Assembly (NCBI GenBank): GCA_017395635.1
Contig: JAFQOE010000011.1
Coordinates: 1 to 52,862 of the forward strand
Source: Lachnospiraceae bacterium
GTDB taxonomy: Bacteria > Bacillota > Clostridia > Lachnospirales > Lachnospiraceae
DNA: 52,862 nt
Direction: 5' to 3'
Made by a program: the position numbers and the translations under genes. The notes below the pieces were generated by a model that was not told the origin of the DNA, did no database searches, and was given only the letters and a program-made list of their open reading frames with translations. The stretch's first letter is position 1. Every line of letters starts with the position of its first letter. Positions 8,567 to 17,230 of the stretch are shown one piece after another.

Positions 8567-9717
8567 GATATCCACCTGCTCTCAATTGTTTCATATACCC
8601 ATTGCTCTGTTGATAAAATCTCTTCTACTGTAGGATTCTCAATTAATCTGTGATGTTGCATACAAAAATCTATCATTTCATAGATTTCCAAAAAACTAAC
8701 TTTCTTATTCAAAAACTTAGCTACTGCCAATTCATTTGCAGCATTCATAACTGTTGGCATACTTCCTCCAACATGAAGTGAATCATATGCAAATTTCAAT
8801 CCAAGAAATGTATCCATGTCCGGTTTCTCAAATTTGATTTCGCTAAGCATCGAGAAATCTAACCTGTCACCAGGCAAATACTTGCGCTTTGGATAATATA
8901 ACGCAAACTGAATCGGCAAACGCATATCCGGCGTTCCAAGCTGTGCCATTACTGCGCCATCCTCAAATTCTACCATGGAGTGAATAATACTCTGTGGTTG
9001 AACAACAACCTCAATTTGTGACGGTTCCACATCAAACAACCACTTTGCCTCAATCACTTCCAACCCCTTATTCACCATCGTTGCAGAATCAATTGTAATT
9101 TTACGACCCATTGCCCAGTTTGGATGTTTCAAAGCCATCTCTAATGTAACTAATTCCAAGTCTTCTTTGGTCATTCCACGAAATGGTCCACCAGAAGCTG
9201 TTAACAATATCTTACTAATTTTATTATCTTTCTCACCATTCAAACACTGAAAAATTGCAGAATGTTCACTGTCAACAGGCAAAATAGAAACATTATTTTC
9301 TTTTGCCAAAGGCATAATAATGTGTCCTGCTGTTACAAGTGTCTCTTTGTTCGCCAAACCGATATCTTTGCCTGCGCGAATCGCTGCAATGGTTGGTTGT
9401 ATTCCTATCATTCCCACAATTGCTGTTACTAATATATCTGAGGATTCAATGGTCGCAACCTCAAGCAAACCTTCCATACCAGATACAACCTTGCAAGTCG
9501 GTGTAACATCCGCAATTGCTAAACGCAACTCTTTTGCTTTTATTTCACTCCATACCGCAACTAACTGTGGATGAAATTCTCGAATCTGTTCTTCAAGCAA
9601 TGCAATATTGCTACCAGCAGATATAGCCACCAAATTCAAATCATCATTATATCTGATAACATCCAAAGTCTGTGTTCCAATCGATCCCGTAGAACCTAAT
9701 ATTGCTATATTCTTCAT
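8563..9717 (-). CDS. dxr: 1-deoxy-D-xylulose-5-phosphate reductoisomerase
   Basis: This 384-residue cytosolic enzyme makes methylerythritol phosphate from DXP with NADPH, the first committed step of the MEP pathway. The N-terminal Rossmann motif is GSTGSIGTQTLDVI (residues 8-21). Other landmarks are LANKETLVTAG, the metal-binding region PVDSEHSAIFQCL, and the flexible-loop region TASGGPFRG. The C-terminal helical domain ends ESRWIS. The length is normal for the family. GGAGG lies five bases before ATG 9717. The stop overlaps the rseP start; cdsA lies 161 bp upstream, with a long hairpin between. Confidence 0.97.
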   Translation of the reverse strand: MKNIAILGSTGSIGTQTLDVIRYNDDLNLVAISAGSNIALLEEQIREFHPQLVAVWSEIKAKELRLAIADVTPTCKVVSGMEGLLEVATIESSDILVTAIVGMIGIQPTIAAIRAGKDIGLANKETLVTAGHIIMPLAKENNVSILPVDSEHSAIFQCLNGEKDNKISKILLTASGGPFRGMTKEDLELVTLEMALKHPNWAMGRKITIDSATMVNKGLEVIEAKWLFDVEPSQIEVVVQPQSIIHSMVEFEDGAVMAQLGTPDMRLPIQFALYYPKRKYLPGDRLDFSMLSEIKFEKPDMDTFLGLKFAYDSLHVGGSMPTVMNAANELAVAKFLNKKVSFLEIYEMIDFCMQHHRLIENPTVEEILSTEQWVYETIESRWIS

Positions 9718-9792
9718 TGCTTCCTCCTATTCTTATAGCCAAAAGATAATAACTACACGTATCCTAAAAGAATATATGTTGCTTAAGCACAA

Positions 9793-9831
9793 GAGAAGTT
9801 TCATTCATACTCGTATAAATGAAACTTTCTC
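9793..9831 (-). other. Long intercistronic hairpin between cdsA and dxr
   Basis: AGTTTCATTCATAC at 9797-9810 pairs with GTATAAATGAAACT at 9813-9826, 14 positions around a 2-nt loop, with flanking GAGA/TCTC able to extend it past one bulged base. The single non-canonical position is a G-U pair in minus-strand RNA. No T-run follows on the minus strand, so I do not call it a terminator. An RNA-processing or stability element in the largest gap of this operon is more likely. Confidence 0.5.
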
Positions 9832-9878
9832 AAACACTTTATCTTATACTTATAAACTTTCACAACTACATATCTTAC

Positions 9879-10673
9879 CTATAATACATTAAATAGTTCC
9901 ACTAAGTAATATATGATTGGCGCTGTAAATAATATGCTGTCGATTCGGTCCATTATACCACCATGTCCCGGAATTAGATTACCGTAATCTTTAATCTGAT
10001 TATCTCGTTTAATAGCTGACGCTGCCAAATCACCAATCACTGCCGGAATTGCACCCAATGCTGCAATAATTGCACAATACAAACCTGAAAGCGGTAATTG
10101 AGCCGCAAATACAGTTCCATATGCAAAACCAATCAAACCTGCACCCAAAATTCCGCCAATAAATCCTTCTACACTCTTATTCGGACTAACCTTTGGCGAA
10201 AACTTATGTTTTCCAATTGCACTTCCTACAAAGTATGCAAAAATATCATTCATCCAGCTTGAAATCAAAACAAAGAATGACAACAATAATCCTGCTTCCA
10301 TAGAACGAATTCTAAAGACAAAGGATAATAATATCGAAGCATAAATAAACGCAAATATGCCTCTCATCATATCTGTATCTTTATACTTTGGAAATTGAAT
10401 AACATAAACTGCCAATGTTATTAACACAAACAAAACCATCATCGGTAAAACGAATTGTGCCTTATCAAAATACAAAAGTACATACAACAATAATGTTGTA
10501 ACATAGCTCAAAATTGCAAACGGAGATTTGTGCAACGTATATACTTTTAATATCTCACGAACGCCTACAAGCGAACAGAGCGAAAGTATAATCGCAGTTA
10601 TCGCACCACCTGCAAAAAGTGCAACCAATGTGATAATTCCTACGAGAACACCACCAATTAAACGATTCTTCAT
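9879..10673 (-). CDS. cdsA: Phosphatidate cytidylyltransferase (CDP-diglyceride synthase)
   Basis: This 264-residue polytopic membrane enzyme condenses CTP with phosphatidate to CDP-diacylglycerol, the branch point for phospholipids. About seven or eight hydrophobic segments are visible, beginning with LIGGVLVGIITLVALFAGG. The family signature near the C-terminus is intact: SAIKRDNQIKDYG followed by NLIPGHGGIMDRIDS (about 216-245). It begins 6 bp after the uppS stop, whose GGGGTTTAG end supplies part of the ribosome binding site. The length is typical. Confidence 0.95.
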   Translation of the reverse strand: MKNRLIGGVLVGIITLVALFAGGAITAIILSLCSLVGVREILKVYTLHKSPFAILSYVTTLLLYVLLYFDKAQFVLPMMVLFVLITLAVYVIQFPKYKDTDMMRGIFAFIYASILLSFVFRIRSMEAGLLLSFFVLISSWMNDIFAYFVGSAIGKHKFSPKVSPNKSVEGFIGGILGAGLIGFAYGTVFAAQLPLSGLYCAIIAALGAIPAVIGDLAASAIKRDNQIKDYGNLIPGHGGIMDRIDSILFTAPIIYYLVELFNVL

Positions 10674-10679
10674 ATCATT

Positions 10680-11414
10680 CTAAACCCCGCCAAAACGACG
10701 TTCCTTTCCATTATAATAACGAATGGCTGTTAACAAGTCATTCTTATCAAAATCAGGCCATAACACATCTGTAAAATAAAATTCTGTATAAGCAAGCTGC
10801 CATGGTAAAAAATTAGATAACCTTTCCTCACCACTTGTTCGAATCAACAAATCAGGATCTGGCAGACCGGCTGTATCTAATCTGTCATTAATTAAATCCT
10901 CTGTGATATCTTCTGGATTGAGCTTCTGTGCAGCTACATCTTTTGCTATATCCGCAACTGCTCTTCGAATCTCATCACGACCACCATAGTTAATGGCAAT
11001 TGTGAACTTAAGACCTGTCGCCTCTTTCGTAGCTTCTTCTAATTCATTAATCCTGGTAACTAAGCTTTTATCTAAACCTGTCTTATCACCAATCACACGC
11101 ACTTGCATATTATTCTTTGTAGAACGTTCAATACAATCAATCAGATATTTGCCCAACAATTTCATCAATGCATCTACTTCCTCTTTGGAACGTTTCCAAT
11201 TCTCAGTAGAAAATGCATATACGGTAACATATTCAATTCCCATCTTGTAAGCATCTTCTATAATCTGCTCTACTGTTTTAGACCCCTGAACATGCCCATA
11301 ATTTCTAGGCATATTTCTTTTCTTTGCCCATCTTCCATTGCCATCCAAAATAATTGCTACATGCTTTGGAATATTCAAATTTTCATCCTTAATCGCTTGT
11401 AAAATCTTCTCCAA
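10680..11414 (-). CDS. uppS: Undecaprenyl diphosphate synthase (isoprenyl transferase)
   Basis: This 244-residue cis-prenyltransferase builds the C55 lipid carrier used for peptidoglycan and wall polymers from FPP and IPP. The signature HVAIILDGNGRWAKKR (Asp near residue 24) is followed by YVTVYAFSTENWKR and the C-terminal LPDPDLLIRTSGEERLSNF, all characteristic. TTG 11414 is chosen as start because GGAGG lies five bases upstream; another TTG at 11426 overlaps that site. It lies 14 bp downstream of frr and 6 bp before cdsA. It consumes product of the pathway encoded by dxr and ispG in the same operon. Confidence 0.95.
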   Translation of the reverse strand: MEKILQAIKDENLNIPKHVAIILDGNGRWAKKRNMPRNYGHVQGSKTVEQIIEDAYKMGIEYVTVYAFSTENWKRSKEEVDALMKLLGKYLIDCIERSTKNNMQVRVIGDKTGLDKSLVTRINELEEATKEATGLKFTIAINYGGRDEIRRAVADIAKDVAAQKLNPEDITEDLINDRLDTAGLPDPDLLIRTSGEERLSNFLPWQLAYTEFYFTDVLWPDFDKNDLLTAIRYYNGKERRFGGV

Positions 11415-11428
11415 ATCTGCCTCCAAAA

Positions 11429-11974
11429 CTATACTGTCATAATCTCTTTTGACTTATTCTCAATTGCAGACTCTACTTTCTCTACATACTTATCAGTAAG
11501 CTTCTGTACCTGATCTTCATAATCCTTCTGCTCATCCTCAGAAATCTCATTTGCCTTTAACTGCTTTTTGAAGTAGTCGTTGGCATCACGACGTACATTA
11601 CGAATTGCAACCTTAGTATTCTCACCTTTTTTCTTAATATCTTTCACTAAATCTTTACGACGTTCTTCTGTAAGCTCCGGGAAATTCAAAATGATAGATT
11701 TACCATCATTATTAGGTGTAAGACCTAAATCAGAACATAAAATAGCCTTTTCAATTTCCTTTAATAAAGATGCTTCCCATGGTGTAATTACAATTGTTCT
11801 AGCTTCCGGTACACTGATATTACCAACCTGCTGCATTGGAGTAGGAACTCCATAATATTCTACTTTCAACTTATTCAAAATATTAGGATTGGCACGACCT
11901 GCTCGGATATTCGAATATTCACTCTCTAAACTCTCCAATGATTTTGACATCTTCTCCTCAAACTGCTTCAACAT
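11429..11974 (-). CDS. frr: Ribosome recycling factor
   Basis: This 181-residue cytoplasmic factor splits post-termination ribosomes together with EF-G. The family pattern is plain: YSNIRAGRANPNILNKLKVEYYG, the PWEASLLKEIEKAI region, SDLGLTPNNDGKSIILNFPELTEERR, and the C-terminal helical arm ending SKEIMTV. The length is within the normal 180-186 residues. GGAGG lies 8 nt before ATG 11974. It sits 71 bp downstream of pyrH, the usual bacterial order pyrH-frr-uppS-cdsA. Confidence 0.97.
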   Translation of the reverse strand: MLKQFEEKMSKSLESLESEYSNIRAGRANPNILNKLKVEYYGVPTPMQQVGNISVPEARTIVITPWEASLLKEIEKAILCSDLGLTPNNDGKSIILNFPELTEERRKDLVKDIKKKGENTKVAIRNVRRDANDYFKKQLKANEISEDEQKDYEDQVQKLTDKYVEKVESAIENKSKEIMTV

Positions 11975-12045
11975 AGTAACTTCCTCCTGATAATGTAATA
12001 TATGTTTTAATATGTTATATAATATTCTAACTCACAAATATTGAC

Positions 12046-12747
12046 TTATGCCTCAATATAAGTTCCATTTGATTTTCCAGTCATAGCTTTGATAATACTA
12101 TCTTCATCATTCAACCCAAACAACATCATTGGCATATGATTTTCCATCGCCAATACAGCAGATGCAAGATCAATAACACCAAGTTGTTGGTCTACAATAT
12201 CTTTCATCTTCATTGTATCGTATTTCTTTGCATTTGGATTTGTCTTAGGATCACTATCATACACGCCATCAATTGCTTTTCCTGACAAAATAACATCTGC
12301 CTCAATTTCAATAGCCATTAAAACAGTAGACATATCTGTCGAAAAATAAGGATGACCTGTACCACCTGCAAAAAATACTACTTCGGATTTGTCAAGTGCT
12401 TCAACCGCACTATCTTTTGTAAAAAGCTCTGTCACGTTACCACAAACGAAAGGTGACATGATTCTGGTTTTCAATCCTACTGTACGGAACATATCTGCTG
12501 CATAAATACAATTCATAACCGTTGCAAGCATACCAATCTGATCCGCTTTCACACGATCCATATTTTCAGAAGTTCTTCCTCTCCAGAAATTACCACCACC
12601 GATTACAATTGCAACCTGCTTGCCAGCATCCACAGCACCTTTCACCTGTCTTGCAACATCCAAAACTGTCTTTTCATCAAAACCCTGATGTTTGTCACCA
12701 GCTAATGCTTCACCACTTAATTTAAGTAAAATACGATCCATTTTCAT
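12046..12747 (-). CDS. pyrH: UMP kinase
   Basis: This 233-residue amino-acid-kinase-fold enzyme phosphorylates UMP to UDP with ATP. Key regions are RILLKLSGEAL (nucleotide binding), VIGGGNFWRG, VVFFAGGTGHPYFSTD (phosphate/UMP binding) and ADVILSGKAIDGVYDSDP. The length fits bacterial PyrH. ATG 12747 follows AGGAG with seven intervening bases; another Met two codons later lacks its own site. It lies 43 bp downstream of the bactofilin gene and is the first gene of the standard pyrH-frr-uppS-cdsA block. Confidence 0.96.
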   Translation of the reverse strand: MKMDRILLKLSGEALAGDKHQGFDEKTVLDVARQVKGAVDAGKQVAIVIGGGNFWRGRTSENMDRVKADQIGMLATVMNCIYAADMFRTVGLKTRIMSPFVCGNVTELFTKDSAVEALDKSEVVFFAGGTGHPYFSTDMSTVLMAIEIEADVILSGKAIDGVYDSDPKTNPNAKKYDTMKMKDIVDQQLGVIDLASAVLAMENHMPMMLFGLNDEDSIIKAMTGKSNGTYIEA

Positions 12748-12790
12748 AATTTTTCTCCTATATCATCTTTAACATCTTTCGTTATACATA

Positions 12791-14980
12791 TTAAGCAAAA
12801 AAGCTTTTAACATCAATATCTGAATAGCTCTGTGAACAGAAACCTTCAATAACCGCACCATTATTAATCTGTACAGAACGAGACTTGATATTACCCATAA
12901 TAACAGCAGTAGAATCCACAATTACCGGACCATGAACATCGATATCACCATTCACAGCACCGGCAATAACAGCAGATTCACCTTCAATACCACCGATAAT
13001 CATTGTGCCAACACCAACCTTAACGCTACCATAAGACTTTACATTACCCTCTACTCTTGCACCATTAGCATATAACTCGCCAGCTGTAATGTTACCTACA
13101 ACATTACCACCAACTACTACTTTACCTTTACAGATAATATTACCTTCCACAGCACCAATAATATCAATCGATCCTTCTGTTTCTAAATCACCTTTGATTT
13201 TGGTTCCTTTTGTAATATAAGTAGTTTCTGCATCCGCCTCATCTACATTAAATACTTGTTCTTCAACCATTTTTGTAACTTTTTCTTCCTTTGTATCTTC
13301 AACTGAATTAATAGAAATTACATCTTTTTCCTGACTCATAGTTTCTTCCTCCATCACTTTTTCAACCTTATCTTCTTGTAACATTTCCTGTTCAAATTGT
13401 CCTAAAATTTTATCTAATGCAGCTTCTTCTGAAATCAAGTCTGCTTGTGCTTCTTCATCTGATTGTTTGAAAATCTCTTTGACTGTTTCAGTCTCTTTGA
13501 GCAATTCAACTTCTTCAATCGCTTCTGCACTCTCTTGAATCAATACATCTACTTCTTGTACATCTTCGTCTACATTCAAAACCGGTTCTTGAATCGATTC
13601 TTCTAATTCCTCAAGAAGTTCCTCAACCGACTTCTCTGTTTCCACTTCCTCAAGGACTTCTTCAACCGGTTCCTCTGCTTCTACTTCTTCAAGAATTTCC
13701 TCAACCAATTCCTCTGCTTCTACTTCTTCAAGAATTTCCTCAACCGATTCCTCTGCTTCTACTTCTTCAAGAAGTTCCTCAACCGATTCCTCTGCTTCTA
13801 CTTCTTCAAGAATTTCCTCAACTGATTCCTCTGCTTCTACTTCTTCAAGAATTTCCTCAACCGATTCCTCTGCTTCTACTTCCTCAAGGACTTCTTCAAC
13901 CGGTTCCTCTACTTCTGCTTCCTCAAGGACTTCTTCAACCGGTTCCTCTGTTTCTGCTTCCTCAAGGACTTCTTCAACCGGTTCCTCTGTTTCTGCTTCC
14001 TCAAGGACTTCTTCAACCGGTTCCTCTACTTCTGCTTCCTCAAGGACTTCTTCAACCGGTTCCTCTACTTCTGCTTCCTCAAGGACTTCTTCAACCGGTT
14101 CCTCTTCTTCTACTTCCTCAAGAACTTCTTTAATCGGCTCTACTGATTTAACCTTTTCCTCAACCGATTCTTTAACAGGAGTAACTACAGATTCTGTTAT
14201 AGGTGTGCCTTTTGCAAAACTATTCAATAAAGCTTCTAATCCCATATCTTCCTCTGCTACATAAGATACAGAATTATTATCCTCTTCTTCCGATACAGTT
14301 GATGCTTCTAATTGACTTAACAAATCATCAATTGATAATGCTTGTTCATCGCTTGTTTCATCTACACTTTCTACAGATGCTTCTTCAGGAATATCTTCAG
14401 ATTCATCATCTTGCAAAGTTTCATCCTTCTTCTTAGCTTCATCTTGTACAGTTTGTTGCATAGCAAGCTGATTCAACAACTCTTCCACAGACATATCCAT
14501 TGTATTAACTTCCATATCATCATCTAATAACATCTGTGGTTCTATATCGTCACTATATAATTCTTTATCAAGCAAATCATCAATCTGTTCTAACATGTCT
14601 TCCGGTGCAATATCCAAATCATCACCAGAAGTATTGTTATCTCCATATACTTCTTTTGACAAAACAGGCTTTTCTTCAACAATTTTCTTCTTGCCTGCCA
14701 AAAGATTCTTGGTCTTATCTTTTTCTTCCTTGCTCTTGGTTGCGTGTGACACCTTTTTTTCCTTAACCGGCTTTTCTTTTACTGCTTTTTCTTTTGTTGG
14801 CTTTTCTTTTACCACTTTTTCTTTTGCAGGTTTCTCTTTCTCTACTTTCTTAGGTGTTTCTACAACTTCTTCTACAACCTCATCAATGATTTCATCCTCA
14901 TTATACATTTCGTTGCCACCCGGTATCAATTCATTCATTGCCTGAGTAACATCTGCTTTAAAATCTTTAAAAAAACCCAT
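12791..14980 (-). CDS. Polymer-forming cytoskeletal protein (bactofilin) with long acidic repeat region
   Basis: This is a 729-residue protein. The C-terminal 130 residues (about 598-729) carry a bactofilin/DUF583 right-handed beta-helix, with regular Gly-Val/Ile strands such as EGNIICKGKVVVGGNVVGNI and NGDIDVHGPVIVDST. Such domains self-assemble into filaments near the membrane. Ahead of it are a short N-terminus (MGFFKDFKADV), a Lys-rich stretch of VKEKP-like repeats (about 45-78), conserved-looking acidic motifs of the SVEELLNQLA/SIDDLLSQLEA/GLEALLNSFA type (about 160-260), and about 13 tandem 13-residue Glu-rich repeats (about 293-461). ATG 14980 follows GGAGG by five bases; a GTG at 14992 is rejected. 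Bactofilins are commonly 120-200 residues, so this one is unusually long. Function is inferred; no partner is proven. Confidence 0.85.
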   Translation of the reverse strand: MGFFKDFKADVTQAMNELIPGGNEMYNEDEIIDEVVEEVVETPKKVEKEKPAKEKVVKEKPTKEKAVKEKPVKEKKVSHATKSKEEKDKTKNLLAGKKKIVEEKPVLSKEVYGDNNTSGDDLDIAPEDMLEQIDDLLDKELYSDDIEPQMLLDDDMEVNTMDMSVEELLNQLAMQQTVQDEAKKKDETLQDDESEDIPEEASVESVDETSDEQALSIDDLLSQLEASTVSEEEDNNSVSYVAEEDMGLEALLNSFAKGTPITESVVTPVKESVEEKVKSVEPIKEVLEEVEEEEPVEEVLEEAEVEEPVEEVLEEAEVEEPVEEVLEEAETEEPVEEVLEEAETEEPVEEVLEEAEVEEPVEEVLEEVEAEESVEEILEEVEAEESVEEILEEVEAEESVEELLEEVEAEESVEEILEEVEAEELVEEILEEVEAEEPVEEVLEEVETEKSVEELLEELEESIQEPVLNVDEDVQEVDVLIQESAEAIEEVELLKETETVKEIFKQSDEEAQADLISEEAALDKILGQFEQEMLQEDKVEKVMEEETMSQEKDVISINSVEDTKEEKVTKMVEEQVFNVDEADAETTYITKGTKIKGDLETEGSIDIIGAVEGNIICKGKVVVGGNVVGNITAGELYANGARVEGNVKSYGSVKVGVGTMIIGGIEGESAVIAGAVNGDIDVHGPVIVDSTAVIMGNIKSRSVQINNGAVIEGFCSQSYSDIDVKSFFA
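13598..14104 (-). repeat. About 13 tandem copies of a 39-bp (13-residue) coding repeat
   Basis: The unit encodes EEPVEEVLEEAEV or variants. The upstream five or six copies are the Pro-Val-Glu-Glu-Val-Leu type with almost identical DNA. The next five are the Ser/Leu-Val-Glu-Glu-Ile/Leu-Leu type. A final pair returns toward the first type and decays. Period and frame are kept throughout. The near identity inside each block points to recent duplication by slippage or recombination. Confidence 0.9.
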
Positions 14981-14994
14981 CTTTTCCTCCACTG

Positions 14995-15222
14995 TTACAT
15001 ATCACAGAATTCCTCTTTCACAACTGTGTAATTCTGTGAATAAAGCTTATCAATCTGTCCTTCTAGTTTTAACACCTTAAATACTAAAATAACATTCAGT
15101 ATTACTGAGGTGAATAGTAAAAGAACCGCAGCAAAAACTATAAGTGATTTAATTTGATTCACTCTGTTTCTTCTGGATGCCTTATTATTATGCACTTCTT
15201 TTGTATTCTTACTAGTTGGCAT
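14995..15222 (-). CDS. Small single-pass membrane protein, DivIC/FtsL-like topology
   Basis: This 75-residue protein has a basic N-terminus (KASRRNRVNQIK), one membrane segment (SLIVFAAVLLLFTSVILNVILVF, about 26-48) and a short coiled-coil-like helix (VLKLEGQIDKLYSQNYTVV). This is the layout of DivIC/FtsL-family division proteins, but it is shorter than typical ones and I see no decisive signature. ATG 15222 follows AAGGA with eight intervening bases. It stops 14 bp before the bactofilin start, so the two are co-transcribed and probably act at the same membrane site (inference). Confidence 0.7.
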   Translation of the reverse strand: MPTSKNTKEVHNNKASRRNRVNQIKSLIVFAAVLLLFTSVILNVILVFKVLKLEGQIDKLYSQNYTVVKEEFCDM

Positions 15223-15279
15223 ATTACATATCCTTTCATAACGATTCCGTTCTCTGAAATCTTCACATGATTGCTATAG

Positions 15280-15285
15280 ATTATA
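15280..15285 (-). promoter_or_regulatory. -10 element of the promoter for the bactofilin-pyrH-polC operon
   Basis: A perfect TATAAT lies on the minus strand about 58 bp before the start of the 75-residue membrane protein and just downstream of the previous gene's terminator. The -35 at 17-19 bp is weak. No other good promoter lies between here and polC apart from weak possibilities in the gaps, so this probably drives all ten genes. Confidence 0.55.
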
Positions 15286-15319
15286 TCATAATATGTATTA
15301 AAATGAAACCTAAAAATAC

Positions 15320-15358
15320 GAAAAGAAAAAGAACTAAGTTTCATCAACTCAGTTCTTT
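15320..15358 (-). terminator. Intrinsic terminator after the Na/Pi cotransporter gene
   Basis: On the minus strand AAAGAACTGAGTT (15358-15346) pairs with AACTTAGTTCTTT (15340-15328), with one G-U pair, a 5-nt loop and a T-rich tail. It begins 9 bp after the stop codon of the cotransporter gene. Confidence 0.8.
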
Positions 15359-15367
15359 CATAAAATA

Positions 15368-17167
15368 CTAAAATTTAATATTCTCCAATGGAACCAGATA
15401 TTGTGCTTTTCGATTTTCTTGTTCCGCAATATAAGATTGATCACCGGATGCGTGAAGCTCTTGTAAATACAAATGGTGATTCTTCATTATCTCTTCATTA
15501 TTCTTTCCAAGCATTAACATCGCAATACTTGAACACTGATCTGCTGCACGTTCAAAATATGTAAGCATATCCATAAAAATCAAGCCTGAATTGATAGAAC
15601 AGATTCCTTGACACAAACGATCCGTATGACGATTTTTCAGCAACAATACCATATCGTCAATAACTTCTTCCAAAGGTTCAATACGACGTGCCGTATAATC
15701 ATTATCATTTTCTAAAGCTTCCAAAGTAAGTCTAAGTATCTCAGTCACTGCATCGCCAATAATTTCTAATTCTTTCTGTGCACTCTCCGAAAAAGTCAGA
15801 TTTGAATCGCTCATCTTCTTTGCAAGCTCATCGAAATTAGATGCATAATCACCAATTCTTTCTATATCACGAATACACTGCATTAACATATTATGCTGAC
15901 GTTTATCACTTTCCACCTCAATGTAACTAGACAATTCAATCAAATAGTTATCTGCAGCATCCGTAAAACGATCCAAACGATTTTCTGACTGATCGATTGT
16001 TTCTGTTCTCTTCTCACTATACGACTTAAACTGTTCTAAACTCAATACAATATTCTTTTTGGCAAGAGTAACCATAGTGATTGCAAGTTTCGTTACTTCG
16101 CCCAGCGCTACAGTTGGTGCAATCATCAACTTAGAATCAAGACCAGCCAATTCCGGATACTCTTCTTCAGATTCCTCATCATCCTTCACAAACTTACAAG
16201 CAATCTTTACCAATATATTGGTAAACGGAAGCAAAACAATCGCTGTAACCAAGTTAAACAGCGTCTGAAAATTCGCAATCACGCCACTGTCAACTGTGCT
16301 ATCCCAAAGAGTTGCCAAACCTCCTGTCTGACGAACAATCATCATAACTATCATAAATAAAATTGTTCCAATCGTATTAAACACAATATGAACAATACCT
16401 GTACGTTTTGCATCCTTTGATGAACCAATCGAACATACCAATGCCGTTGTAACACATGTACCCAAATTAATACCCATAATAATCGGATAAACCAGATTAA
16501 AGGTCATAACACCAGTTGATGATAAAGCTTGTAAAATACCCACCATTGCAGATGAACTCTGTACAATTACAGTCAAAACAAGACCTGTAATAATGCCAAG
16601 TAATGGCATATCCGTAAAATAAGCCAAAACATTTGCAAATGTTGCGGATTCTGAAAGTGGCTCTACCGCATCTGTCATTGCCATTAAACCGGTAAATAAC
16701 ACACCAAATCCTAGTGCAATCAAACCAATATTTTTACTTGTTTCTTTTTTGACAAACATAACAAGTATAATACCAATAACCAAAGCAATCGGTGCCAATG
16801 TGTCCGGTTTAAAAAATGCTAATACGTAATTGCCACTAGAATCAATATCCATCAAACGAATAATCTGTGCTGTAATCGTTGTACCGATATTCGCACCTAA
16901 TACAATACTCACTGCCTGACGCAAATTAAGAATTCCTGCCCCAATCAAACCAACTGTCAAAACAATTGTAGCTGTCGAACTTTGAATAATAGCAGTAACC
17001 AAAGTACCGGTAAGCAATCCTAAAAATACATTCTGTGTTAGCTTTCCAAGTACATTCTTCAATGTGTTACCAGATCCCTGCTTCAAGCCGTCGCCCATAA
17101 TTTCCATTCCATATAGAAACATTGCAAGGCCACCAAGAAGCTTAATCACCATTAAAATTGTGCTCAT
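15368..17167 (-). CDS. Na+/Pi cotransporter family protein with PhoU-like domain
   Basis: This 599-residue protein joins a membrane part of two homologous Na/Pi-cotransporter repeats to a cytosolic helical PhoU-like domain. The repeats carry the family motifs QSSTAT (residues 62-67) and QSSSAM (about 204-209). About eight to ten hydrophobic segments span residues 1-330. The C-terminal part (about 355-560) has the Glu/Asp-rich helices seen in PhoU. Members with this fusion (NptA/YjbB type) move sodium with phosphate, but direction and substrate here are inference. AGAGGAG lies ten bases before ATG 17167. It is transcribed alone, between two terminators. Confidence 0.9.
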   Translation of the reverse strand: MSTILMVIKLLGGLAMFLYGMEIMGDGLKQGSGNTLKNVLGKLTQNVFLGLLTGTLVTAIIQSSTATIVLTVGLIGAGILNLRQAVSIVLGANIGTTITAQIIRLMDIDSSGNYVLAFFKPDTLAPIALVIGIILVMFVKKETSKNIGLIALGFGVLFTGLMAMTDAVEPLSESATFANVLAYFTDMPLLGIITGLVLTVIVQSSSAMVGILQALSSTGVMTFNLVYPIIMGINLGTCVTTALVCSIGSSKDAKRTGIVHIVFNTIGTILFMIVMMIVRQTGGLATLWDSTVDSGVIANFQTLFNLVTAIVLLPFTNILVKIACKFVKDDEESEEEYPELAGLDSKLMIAPTVALGEVTKLAITMVTLAKKNIVLSLEQFKSYSEKRTETIDQSENRLDRFTDAADNYLIELSSYIEVESDKRQHNMLMQCIRDIERIGDYASNFDELAKKMSDSNLTFSESAQKELEIIGDAVTEILRLTLEALENDNDYTARRIEPLEEVIDDMVLLLKNRHTDRLCQGICSINSGLIFMDMLTYFERAADQCSSIAMLMLGKNNEEIMKNHHLYLQELHASGDQSYIAEQENRKAQYLVPLENIKF

Positions 17168-17191
17168 TTGTAGTTTTCTCCTCTGTTAAGC

Positions 17192-17227
17192 AAAAAAATA
17201 GTAGTGGGATATATTCTATCCCACTAC
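17192..17227 (-). terminator. Intrinsic terminator after tsf
   Basis: GTAGTGGGAT pairs perfectly with ATCCCACTAC (arms 17227-17218 and 17210-17201) around a 7-nt loop. A T-run (complement of 17192-17198) follows almost directly. It is one of the strongest terminators in the window and closes the rpsB-tsf transcript. Confidence 0.9.
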
Positions 17228-17230
17228 CTA

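Noticed and set aside
13598..14104. CRISPR-like periodic repeat
   Set aside because: Units are contiguous without unique spacers, in frame, and code for Glu-rich peptide; this is a coding tandem repeat.
14203..14945. Several plus-strand open frames opposite the bactofilin
   Set aside because: They are the antisense of Glu- and Lys-rich repeats and give Leu/Ser/Phe-rich strings; an artefact of composition.
15159..15347. 62-codon minus-strand frame overlapping the 75-residue membrane protein gene
   Set aside because: It covers the promoter and leader in another frame and ends inside the real gene; there is no binding site for it.
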